A DNA stretch of 64,000 nucleotides, from the NCBI GenBank assembly GCA_030848705.1, contig CM061243.1, forward strand, positions 5,800,001-5,864,000. The letters are read 5' to 3'. Within the stretch, counting starts at the first letter, position 1. Each line of letters begins with the position of its first letter. This document shows positions 35,602 to 44,774 of this stretch, in pieces. The notes under the pieces were generated by a model, which saw nothing but the letters and a program-made list of their open reading frames with translations, was not told the origin of the DNA and did not search any database. The position numbers were made by a program, and so were the translations under genes. Source of the stretch: Heracleum sosnowskyi. Its lineage: Eukaryota > Streptophyta > Magnoliopsida > Apiales > Apiaceae.

Positions 35602-36588
35602 ATGATGCGAGATCCAATTGGCATTCCATCTTGCTTTTCATCTGGAGAAAAGGCGATGGATGACTCTGCTGCAGTTGCAAGGTCAGGCCAATGTGTATTC
35701 ATGTCAGTTTATCGAACTAAAATTGCAGATCAGTGTCGTTTGATCACAGTTACATGGTACAAGAATTTGTCAGTACATGGCCTTTCTGTATCAGTAGAAG
35801 GCCCAGAAGGAGAGAGTCAGTATACATGTAAGGTTGAATTAAAGCCTTGGTACTTTTGGAGGAAACAAGGCTCTAAGCGCTTCGTAGTGGATGGTAAGCC
35901 TGTTGACATTTTTTGGGACCTTAAGGCTGCGAAATTTAAAGGCGAAACTGAGCCAATCTCAGAGTACTATGTTGCAGTTGTATCTGGTGAAGAGGTTGTT
36001 TTGTTGCTTGGAGATTTAAAGAAAGATGCATTCAGGAAAACTAGATGCAGACCGGCTCTAATTGATCCCACTTTGGTATCGAGGAAGGAACATGTATTTG
36101 GAATGAAGAAGTTCTTGACAAGAGTTAAGTTTCATGAAAAAGGTAGATTGCATGAGATATCAACAGAGTGCAAGTTGAGTAGTGCTCAAAGTAGCAGAAG
36201 CATCAATGACAGCAATTCCGTTGATGGGGATGATCCAGAAATGGAGATCAGAATAGATGGGCATTTAGTCATTCATGTGAGTCATCTTCAATGGAAGTTT
36301 AGAGGTAATGAAACTATTCATCTTAACAACGTAAAAATAGAAGTGTATTGGGATGTTCACGACTGGCTATTTAGTTCTGGTTTAAGGCATGTATTGTTCA
36401 TCCTTAAACCTAGTTTATTATCCTCATCTTCGTCTTCAGTATCATCGACATCCTCACCGCCCTGCTCATCATCTTTGACATCGGCACCATTTTTGTCAAA
36501 GACAGGGAGTTCTGGTTCAGTAGAAGGCATTCATGGAAGCGGGTCATCAAATTTTAGCTTGTTTCTTTATGCATGGAAGGTTGAATAG
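35602..36588 (+). CDS. DUF868 family protein
   Basis: An intronless 328-residue protein. The ATG at 35602 (MMRDPIGIPSCF) is chosen because DUF868 proteins typically begin with a short M-x-DSIGIPACF-like sequence; an open frame without an ATG continues upstream to 35482. The conserved body is complete: SGQCVFMSVYRTKIADQCRL, WYKNLSVHGLSV, CKVELKPWYFWRKQGSKRF, VDIFWDLKAAKF, YYVAVVSGEEVVLLLGD, then VFGMKKFLTRVKFHEKG and a C-terminal EIRIDGHLVIHVSHLQWKFRGN and VYWDVHDWLF block. It ends in a Ser-rich tail (SSSSSSVSSTSSPPCSSS). The family is plant-specific and intronless with no established biochemical function, so none is assigned. No signal peptide or membrane segment is seen. Confidence 0.92.
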   Translation: MMRDPIGIPSCFSSGEKAMDDSAAVARSGQCVFMSVYRTKIADQCRLITVTWYKNLSVHGLSVSVEGPEGESQYTCKVELKPWYFWRKQGSKRFVVDGKPVDIFWDLKAAKFKGETEPISEYYVAVVSGEEVVLLLGDLKKDAFRKTRCRPALIDPTLVSRKEHVFGMKKFLTRVKFHEKGRLHEISTECKLSSAQSSRSINDSNSVDGDDPEMEIRIDGHLVIHVSHLQWKFRGNETIHLNNVKIEVYWDVHDWLFSSGLRHVLFILKPSLLSSSSSSVSSTSSPPCSSSLTSAPFLSKTGSSGSVEGIHGSGSSNFSLFLYAWKVE

Positions 36589-38135
36589 AGAACCAGTCCA
36601 ATTGTTGTAGCATCATCAGGCAAAGAATTGCTAGTAACAAGATATTTAACTTTTTTTTCGTCATGGACATAACAGATTGCATCATTCGATGCACGCACAG
36701 TAATTCCTCATCTAGAGGCATATCTGTCTTTGTTGAAACTATAAGCTATCTCCTCTGTTTTTAACTCTTTGATCTCATCTTGATAAGTGAGCATTATATG
36801 TTTAATCCTGTAAAGATTGTACTGGCTAGCAGAATCTCCGGAACAATATCAAGATTATCTAGCTCATTCTGCAGTGCCAACAACTGCTTAATTTCCCTTC
36901 CAAACTCGGAGTTGGAATTATAATACTCTCATCATATTAGGTTTATTGTATTTTATAACATGTTGAAGCATCCTAACTTAGATTGATCCAGAGTTCAGTA
37001 TCAATCATACACCTACTAATATCATTTAACACTAACATCATCATCAATTTGTCATATTGTCTGTCTCCACCCTCTACTCATCATATATAAAGGCATGATA
37101 CTTTGTTAAGTAATGCTAAGATTTGGGTTCGCCCTTCCACTGTTTAGTCAGTACAAAATCTTTAATGTCCTTTTAATCATGTACAACGGGCACAAGATAC
37201 AACTTTTAACGGAGTTTTAATTCAATCATGCCCATCTAATGTGATATACTAATAGTATATGTAGAAGAGTAAACTTAACAATGCTTGTAGCAGAGAGGAT
37301 CAGATAAAAAATCTCAAACAAAGGGACACTATAGAAAGTAGTCCTCAACCGTATATGAGAACTAATCTGGCATTGACGAAGAACAAAATGAGATGATGGT
37401 GCGTGTTGGATGCACCAGATGAATTTGAGCAGGGTATCTTTACGAAAGCTAAGAAACATCAACCTCCAAATTCAGCTTGCATCCTGTCCTCCCATTTCAT
37501 GCTCCGACAGAAAATCACAGACACAATGAGTTGAGAAACAGAAGTAGCGTATGAACTTGCAGATTCTCTATATCACTAGCACCAAAAACTAAAAAATGAC
37601 TAACAAAGCCTGGAGATTTTTTGGTTAGTACCAAATATAGCATACTTTGATCAACAACCATTTCATAATAAATTCAATGACAAGACAAAGAAGGTAAACT
37701 GTCGTATCACAAATGTACTTGAGGTAATATTAATTTGCTCAATCAAAATTAAAAATTTGAGAAAACTTAAAAACTCATAAGATCATTTTAATTTATAAAA
37801 TGTTTTTTGGCAACTTGACCAAATTAATAGTTGATTTGTACTTAAAAAGTTAATTTAAACTTTTAATTGTATCCGTTTGTCAACCATGCCTATAAACCAA
37901 CAGTTTCAAGATCTCAATGTAGGCCAACTAATTAATAAATATGGTATATTCTTTGGGAAAAATAATACAGTTATGTGGTGACCAGTACACATTATAAACT
38001 TGTCTTGCAGGCCAGGCGGCTTTAAAATTTGAATTAGTTTAATCTATGTCATGTGACTTCAAATTTTATGCTCTTTCATAATCTTCTGATCACCTTTTTT
38101 TAAGCATTTCTCTGGAAGATTGAATTATCAAAAGA
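36589..38135. other. Intergenic between DUF868 and the LysM receptor gene
   Basis: Holds the DUF868 3' UTR and the upstream region of the receptor gene. About 37745-37895 carries an ATAAGTT/CAACCATGCC-type MITE fragment related to 8130-8310. The frame at 37226-37462 has no domain. No other gene seen. Confidence 0.5.
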
Positions 38136-40004
38136 ATGGTTCATCTTTCCAGGAACAATGGACTTATCCTTGTTCTTCTTTTGATGATCTCTCGACACAC
38201 ATTTTCTTATCAGCACTATGATAAATCTAACTGCACTTCAGAGTCTGAAGTCCTTGGTTCAAACTATCTTTGCACCTCCGATAAACTCTCGTGTCAAACT
38301 TTTATTATCTATAGAGTTCAAATGGCTAATGAAACACTCTCTTCGATATCAGCTCTTTTCAATTTTAAAAATGTATCTGATATCATGTTTCATAATAATA
38401 TATCTGAGTCAATTCAGACCTCTTTTCCGCATGGCTATGAGATTCTCATTCCTATCACTTGTCATTGCCCTGATCGCTTCTCTCGGGCTATATTTGTGTA
38501 CAATGCTTCTGTTTCAGACTCATTTTCTTCGATTGCCTGTGGTGTTTTTGAAGGGCTAGTGAAAGATCAAAGTCTTAAAGAGGAAAATCCTTATTTTGAA
38601 AGAAGTAACGGACCAGGCTATTCTTTGGTCCGAGTGCCTGTCAGATGTGCTTGCCCTGATTCTTTAGATGTAAGCAATGGCATTAACTATCTTGTGACGT
38701 ATCCAATTATGGGAAAAGATTATATGGATTTGATTGCTCGAAAATTTGCAGTGACTCAGCAGATCATCTGGGATGCCAACAGATTAAGCACATACACAAC
38801 AATCTTTCCTCGGACTGTTCTAATTATTCCTACGAAAAGTGTCCCGAGGTTAAATTATGTTGTTGCTTCTCCTGGTGAAAATCCTACTCCTCCTCAAGAA
38901 GCCACTCCTTTGGGTGACATTATCCCTGGTAAAGAAAGAAAGCAAAATGTGAAATTTGCTCTGTATGTCGCGGTTGCTGTTACTGGAGCCATTGCTCTAG
39001 TGGCTGTATCTTTTTTTATGGTTATTTTAGGCATCAAGAAGAAAAGCCATATAAGGTTCAAGAATTTGTCTCCTATAATTCCACGTTTGTCTAACTTTTC
39101 TCCAGATTTTCTTGATGGGATGTCTAAGCTGAATGATTCCCTAATATGTTTCAATTTGGATGAGCTGAGGACTGCAACTGAGGACTTCAATGAGGTTTCT
39201 TTGATTGGTTCATCAGTTTATCGGGGAAACATAGGAGATACTTGTTTGGCAATTGAGGAAATGAGATCAATGAAAGAAGCTAACCATGTTGTATACATAC
39301 TAACAAAGACCAATCATCTTAATGTGGTGAAGCTTGTAGGTTTTTGTTATGGAACCAGACCATTTCTCTTATATGAGTATGCTGAAAATTGTAGCTTAAG
39401 AGATTGTTTGTCGAACCCAAAGTTGGCTAAACAGCTCACTTGGGCAAAAAGAATGCAGATAGCATTTGATCTTGCAGTTGGCATACATTATATACATTAC
39501 TGCACCAAGCCTACTTATGTCCATAGGAATATAAACAGCAAAAATGTTCTTATAACTGCAGATTGGAGGGCAAAGATTTCGGATTTCAAACTAGCTAAAC
39601 CTCTAGTTTTCAGTGACCAAACCGGGGAGACTGATTGGAATGAGTCCGTAATAGTTGGTAAAATGGGGTACTTATCGCCTGAGTATTTAAATGAAGGGCA
39701 TGCCTCCACTAAAGTGGATGTATATGCATTTGGTGTTGTCTTGCTTCAGTTATTATCTGCGAAAGAGGCCATTTCAGAAGAGAAATTTCTGAAGGATTCT
39801 ATCGAGTTTTTGGTTGAAGAGACTGAAGATTCCACAGTCTGCTTGGAGAAGTTGAAGGAGTTCATGGATCCTGTTCTGAATGGGGATTATAATACAGGTG
39901 ATGCAATGACTTTAGCACTTCTGGCTAAAGGTTGCGTAGAGAAGGATACCCTTCATCGTCCAAACATGAATGATGTTCTTAAAGCTATTTCAAGAATGCT
40001 GTGA
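38136..40004 (+). CDS. LysM receptor-like pseudokinase (LYK/LYR type)
   Basis: An intronless protein of 622 residues. Signal peptide about 1-24. The ectodomain has three LysM modules separated by the family's Cys-X-Cys pairs (C109-H-C111 and C171-A-C173), consistent with binding of chitin-type or lipochitooligosaccharide glycans at the cell surface. Transmembrane helix 273-300, followed by a KKK stop-transfer. The kinase-like domain is about 345-622 and is intact in length, but the signatures are changed: the VAIK lysine is Glu374 (LAIEEM), HRD is HRN (463-465), DFG is DFK (483-485), and the glycine loop lacks its glycines (LIGSSVYRG). It should not transfer phosphate and would signal by pairing with an active LysM kinase, as LYK4/LYK5/NFP-type members do. 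Which clade it belongs to is not settled by eye. Its 3' end is duplicated at 43470-43690. Confidence 0.93.
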   Translation: MVHLSRNNGLILVLLLMISRHTFSYQHYDKSNCTSESEVLGSNYLCTSDKLSCQTFIIYRVQMANETLSSISALFNFKNVSDIMFHNNISESIQTSFPHGYEILIPITCHCPDRFSRAIFVYNASVSDSFSSIACGVFEGLVKDQSLKEENPYFERSNGPGYSLVRVPVRCACPDSLDVSNGINYLVTYPIMGKDYMDLIARKFAVTQQIIWDANRLSTYTTIFPRTVLIIPTKSVPRLNYVVASPGENPTPPQEATPLGDIIPGKERKQNVKFALYVAVAVTGAIALVAVSFFMVILGIKKKSHIRFKNLSPIIPRLSNFSPDFLDGMSKLNDSLICFNLDELRTATEDFNEVSLIGSSVYRGNIGDTCLAIEEMRSMKEANHVVYILTKTNHLNVVKLVGFCYGTRPFLLYEYAENCSLRDCLSNPKLAKQLTWAKRMQIAFDLAVGIHYIHYCTKPTYVHRNINSKNVLITADWRAKISDFKLAKPLVFSDQTGETDWNESVIVGKMGYLSPEYLNEGHASTKVDVYAFGVVLLQLLSAKEAISEEKFLKDSIEFLVEETEDSTVCLEKLKEFMDPVLNGDYNTGDAMTLALLAKGCVEKDTLHRPNMNDVLKAISRML

Positions 40005-40388
40005 TGAATCAATGCTTTACCCTGGAGATATTTTTATCAAACGAAAATGCAAATATTCATTTTGGACTAAAGTGGTTCTTTTTGTATTTTTTTACTACCT
40101 CAATACGAGCAAAAATGTCGACGAGTAGTTATCGTATTTATTTATGCAGCAGTTCTAATGGGGACGAAGCAAATAACAACATTTACAGACCACAGTTCTG
40201 CAATCTCATATATTATATTACTGTACATATGCTTAACTTGTCAGCTGACAGTTCTGTCTTGATTAATTTATACATTTGCAATTTCTATAATCAATCTTTG
40301 TCATAACCAATTGTTGCTTGTAGGTCTTATTTCGTTGTATACTAATTGTCCTTTACCCTGTTAATACAAACTCAATTTAAACTATTTC

Positions 40389-40745
40389 CTGATGTTCTCA
40401 GGCTTTAAGTCAGTGTATACATACATAAACTCAAAAACCCTACAAAAATAGACCAGTCATTCATAAACCCTCAGTCCCTCATAGCCTTTGCCATCTTGAT
40501 AAATTTTGCTGGATAAGTTTCATCGGTAGTCCATCGAAAAATGTTCTTATTAAATCGCATAACTGCAACATGATTCATCGTATCTTTGGTAGAGAACCGC
40601 AATGTTAGATAAGACTCAATAGCTCTTATAGGCCTTACTGATTGTCATGATGTAACGTGGGTATTGAGGGTGGAACCAAGTCCTGTTCCGCTAATGCTAC
40701 AGGAAGAAGAAAGAGAAAAACTGAAGATAAAATGGATAGTTTTTT
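40389..40745 (+). pseudogene. Collapsed F-box gene, copy 1 of the array
   Basis: Leader sequence CAAAAACCCTACAAAAATAG and CCAGTCATTCATAAACCCTC match the leaders of the intact genes at 41684 and 50323. After CCTTTGCC the start codon is missing. Then come four collinear blocks of the F-box coding sequence: GGATAAGTTTCATCGGTAGT, CAACATGATTCATCGTATCT, AATAGCTCTTATAGGCCTTA and CTGTTCCGCTAATGCTACAG, with the intervening coding sequence deleted. About 1.4 kb of coding is reduced to about 0.25 kb. The F-box motif itself is lost. The 3' flank (40745-41160) matches those of the other copies. Confidence 0.9.
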
Positions 40746-41683
40746 ATAAGCTAGTTCTTTTAAGTTTGGGGATGGAAGTAATTACATTGATTTGACTACT
40801 AATAGCCTAGTGAACAGAGAATTAGGTTATATGTAGTTGAGGCAGGTATCAAGAACTAATAACAAAGTTTCTGTAGATCGGAGTTAAGTTGCCTGTCGTC
40901 GATCAATATGTTGCAGACACTTTCTGAGTTCATATAAATTTGCCAAGATGAGTGACGCTTTCTATATTTTATTCACTGATCACGGTTCATATTTAGATTT
41001 ATAATCACAATCATCCTAAGAGATAAGATGGCATTAGAATTTATCATGCATTCTTGTGCTACTCTGTTCTTTTAATTTCACACAGCTAATAATTTACTGC
41101 GGGTACAGATGTTTGTCTAGTTAAGCACAACTAGTTCCTAGAGGTTGCACGGGGATGATAAATTCTAAATCCTAGATTGGTTATGAACTCCTCATGTTAT
41201 CAGTAGTGAAGAAGGGATGGGATGCCTCAGGGCTTTAATCTTCAACCGCTGTTACCCTATCAGAAGGATCATACTTTAATTAGCAGTCCTTGCATTAGAC
41301 CAAATAATTATCAGATCAAATAATTATCCCTTTCTAACATAATTCAACCAGAATGCAGCCAACACTCCAACCGAGTCCTACATTGAAAATAGAAACAAAA
41401 ATAGTCAGTTTAAATATGGGGTGTATTCTATTTGGATTTCAAAGAATTCTTTGGATTTTTAAAATTCTGGTATATTCAGTTTGGATTTCAAAAAATCCTT
41501 TAAAATATTGTGATATTCAAAAATAATTAAAAAAATCTTTTTAAAATATGGTGTATTCAGTTTGGGCCAAAGTTGGCCCAAACTGGTGAAAACGGAAAAT
41601 AATATGTACATAAACTCAAAAACCCTACAAGAATAATAGACTAGTCATTCATAAACCCCTAGTCCCCCACAGCCCACAGCCTA
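40746..41683. other. Intergenic, repeat-unit 3' flank and F-box promoter
   Basis: 40746-41160 is the downstream half of the tandem unit (compare 43066-43470 and 52370-52790). 41418-41575 contains three TTTGGATTTCAAA/TGGTGTATTCAGTTTGG phrases, a small repeat or MITE remnant. 41560-41683 is the leader region shared with 50200-50322. Confidence 0.65.
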
Positions 41684-43048
41684 ATGGCGCCTGCACATAA
41701 TTTTTATATACCAATTGAATTGCTGCTCAAGATTTTTCTACCGCAACCTGTTGACACTCTTTTACGTCTGAGATGTGTTTGCAAACAATGGAATCAAGTG
41801 ATTACTAGTAATTCCTTCATCAAAACCCATAGCGACCATCATAAACTCACTGCTAAACCATATATTTTACGTCGTAACAGTATATTTTGTTCGATAAGTT
41901 TCATCGATAGTCAATCGAATAATGTTCTAAATATATCCCATAATTGCAACATGATTCATCGTATCTTTGGTAGAGAACCACAATGTTGTTTAGATACCGT
42001 TCGCGGAGTTTGTAATGGGTTAGTATGTCTGTCTGATTGCAACACGTTGCATGGCAGCGTATTTTTATGGAATCCGATTGTTAATAAAGTGAAAAAACTT
42101 CCAATGATAGGGTTCCAAGCTAAGCATGCATGGCGTACTTATTTGTGTTTTGGGTATTACGATGATGATTACAAGGTAATTAAGGTTGCTCTGTTTCCGG
42201 ACATGTATCACGTTTATGTCTATAGTTTAAGCACTAATTGTTGGAAGTTAAATAAATTTGACATCAGCCGTGATGGTGATGATGATGATGATGTTGTATC
42301 TGAAAATGGATTTGGTTTATTGACTTATCCAAAGGCCAGGTTCGTTAATGGCGTTGCATATTTCATAAAAGAATCTTCATATGATGATCGCCATCAAATT
42401 TTATGTTTTGATTTGAGGTGTGGGATGACCAGAGAAATAAATTTTCCTGAAGAATTTGCGATTTACAGTACCTCTACTAACTTTACTTTGGAAGAATATG
42501 AAGAATCAATAGCTCTTATAGGGCTTACTGATTGTAGAAATGACCGGCATTTTTTTAATAAACTGGTGATGTGGGTTTTGAGAGTGGAACCAGGTCACAA
42601 CTCGTTTTCTTGGGATGAGAAGTATACTATTGAATCGGAACGTAAATATCAGTTTCAGCTGATGGAATTCATAAATACCAAAAACCTTGTGATAAAGAGG
42701 GAGCCTCGTAAGTATTCAAGTAAGCACTCACCTGAGTATTTCTTGTACAATGTACATGATGCAGATAGCAAACGGCACCGATTTAAAATTTTAATGGATA
42801 AAAACGAGGATGAGGATGATCGTTATTTGGGTATGGATGATTGGGGAATGCTTCTCGAGGAGAAGCTTGTTTTACTTGATGAAACTACCATACCTCCTTT
42901 TGTGGAGACGCAGCAGTCCTGTTCCACTAATGCTACTGGGATAAGAAAGAAAGAAAATGAAGATAGAGTGATTCATAGGCGGACACTCACCAAGGAAGCT
43001 ACAAGGAGAATAATTTTATCCAACAAGTTCAACGGGATCTCCATTTGA
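41684..43048 (+). CDS. F-box protein with F-box-associated domain (copy 2)
   Basis: Intronless, 454 residues, first ATG used. The N-terminus holds an F-box (about 7-45: YIPIELLLKIFLPQPVDTLL, then LRCVCKQWNQVI). The rest is the F-box-associated interaction region typical of the At3g06240/CPR1-like class: VCNGLVCLSD, VFLWNPIVNKVKKLP, CFGYYDDDYKVIKV, YSLSTNCWKL and WGMLLEEKLVLLDE. Predicted role: substrate adaptor in an SCF E3 ligase; target unknown. An Asp-rich stretch (GDDDDDD, about 200-207) is coded by GAT repeats and differs from the GDGDGDG stretch of the paralogue at 50323. The C-terminal tail is basic (RRTLTKEATRRIILSNKF). Closely related to 50323-51699, so a tandem duplicate. Confidence 0.92.
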   Translation: MAPAHNFYIPIELLLKIFLPQPVDTLLRLRCVCKQWNQVITSNSFIKTHSDHHKLTAKPYILRRNSIFCSISFIDSQSNNVLNISHNCNMIHRIFGREPQCCLDTVRGVCNGLVCLSDCNTLHGSVFLWNPIVNKVKKLPMIGFQAKHAWRTYLCFGYYDDDYKVIKVALFPDMYHVYVYSLSTNCWKLNKFDISRDGDDDDDVVSENGFGLLTYPKARFVNGVAYFIKESSYDDRHQILCFDLRCGMTREINFPEEFAIYSTSTNFTLEEYEESIALIGLTDCRNDRHFFNKLVMWVLRVEPGHNSFSWDEKYTIESERKYQFQLMEFINTKNLVIKREPRKYSSKHSPEYFLYNVHDADSKRHRFKILMDKNEDEDDRYLGMDDWGMLLEEKLVLLDETTIPPFVETQQSCSTNATGIRKKENEDRVIHRRTLTKEATRRIILSNKFNGISI

Positions 43049-44352
43049 TTAATAAGTTCAAAGATGAACTAAGCAGTTGCAAAATATATGATTTATGGTT
43101 GTAGCTTCTGAGCATAGATTTAGGTTATATGCAGTTGCGGCATCTGGTATCATGCACTAACAACAAACTTCCTGTAGATTGGAATTAAGTTGCCTATGTT
43201 CGATCAATCTGTTGCAGACACTTTTTGAGTTCATAAATTTTCCCAGATGAGTCATGCTTTCTATATTTTATTTACTGATCATGGTTTATACTTTAGATTT
43301 TTAATATCATTCATCCTAAGAGATGTGACGGCATTAGAATTTATCATGCATTCTTGTGCTACTCTGTTTTTATGATTTCACACAGCTAATGATTTACTTC
43401 AAGTACAGATGTTTGTCTAGTTAAGCACAGTCCATAACTAGTATCTAGAGGTTGCACAGGGATGATGTAAAGATTTAAAGCTATTTCAAGAATGCTACGA
43501 TGAATCAATGTTGTGCCCTAGATTTATCAATCTGCATAAATTATATTACTCTACATATGCTTTACTCATCAGCTGCAGTTCTTTCTTGATTAATTTATCC
43601 ATTCGAAATTTCTATAATCAACTTTTGTCATAAGCAATTGTAGCCTGTAGGTCTTATATCTTTGTATGCCAATTGTTATGCAAATAGATATCGTAAGAAG
43701 GATATTGAAAACCAAAACTGTTTGATTCTTCTGGTCCATCTCAGGGTCTCGTAATAAGCATACAAATATAATTTGTTTTGAATGTATTTACTTATCACAC
43801 CTTGCTTCATGGAAGAGTTAATAATCAGCCATGATGCCTTGCATACATGATGATCTTTACACTATAAAATGGAGTTTTGATACCTGAACATTGCTGTAAT
43901 TTTTACACACGATCTGCATGCTACTTTACCACACAAATCGCCTATGGTTCTTCGTTCAACGTTGAAAAATTAATCTTTACACTCGCAGGAGCTTAGCTGA
44001 AGGCATCAGATAATCTAACAAAGCCTCGTCTGAATAAGAGATGCACAGAACAACTTAATTGTATCATCTTTGTAATTAGGTGCACAGACCTTCACATGGT
44101 TAATTTACAAAAGGTAGACGTTCTTCCTATATTACAGAAATACAGTCTATATTACTTCCAGTACAAAGAGGATTTGGGAATCCTTTTATTTGGTGATCCA
44201 TCCTTTGGAGATCTTAAATAATCCTGGAACATAGTTGGAATATATGAGGTGAACTCAGATAAAATTTCCTCATGTTCGCAGGCTTTATGTCAGTGTGTAT
44301 AACGCTAGTATTATACAACAGAACCTCTATAAATGAATATTCCATAAATGAA
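43049..44352. other. Tandem-unit 3' flank, including a copy of the receptor gene's end
   Basis: 43066-43470 matches the flanks of the other F-box copies. It is followed by the receptor 3'-end copy (43470-43690). 44196-44310 (GAATCCTTTTATTTGGTGAT, GGCTTTATGTCAGTGTGTAT) recurs in pieces at 54571-54640 and 58305-58400. No intact gene. Confidence 0.65.
43470..43690 (+). pseudogene. Duplicated 3' end of the LysM receptor gene
   Basis: AAAGCTATTTCAAGAATGCT, the last codons of the receptor at 38136-40004, reappears here with the stop TGA changed to CGA, followed by GATGAATCAATG and a recognisable copy of the receptor 3' UTR up to CCTGTAGGTCTTAT (compare 40310-40330). Only about the last eight codons are present, so the duplication breakpoint lies inside the receptor coding sequence. 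Confidence 0.85.
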
Positions 44353-44357
44353 TGAAT

Positions 44358-44637
44358 TGTTATAACAATATATATAAAATATAATAAAACAAGTAACTTA
44401 GTTAATATGCAACGAAAAACATTTTACGGAGGAAGAGAGAGTTCATCTTTCCACTTCTTTTATATATCCTCAAATGGGTTTGTACATGTCCTATTTATAG
44501 GATAAGTTAACCGACTAACAATAATAAAATAATGACTTTTCCGCCTTTACTATTGTAGGATTGAAGCTTCTCGTGTACACATACAATTCAGTGACGTGTC
44601 TGCACCGTGTCCACATTATCAATCATATGTTATAATA
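44358..44637 (-). repeat. 3' LTR of the copia element
   Basis: 280 bp, from TGTTATAACAATA to CATATGTTATAATA on the plus strand. It differs from the other LTR at four positions that I can see (CTTTCC/CTTTTC, CTTTTCC/CTTTGCC, GAAGCTT/GAAGTTT, CAATTCAG/CAAGTCAG). Confidence 0.95.
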
Positions 44638-44774
44638 CTCCCCCTTGATTGTTAATGTGGGTTGTTATAGAGATTGACTACCTCGTTAAAACCTTGCAAG
44701 GAAAAACTCAATGAGATAAAAACCTTGACGAAGGAAAAAAAGTATAGTCTCCCTCTAAACAAAATGTCTCACAT

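Noticed and set aside
36589..38135. A regulatory or operon-like link between the DUF868 gene and the LysM receptor
   Set aside because: They are 1.5 kb apart in a plant genome and nothing in the spacer suggests co-transcription.
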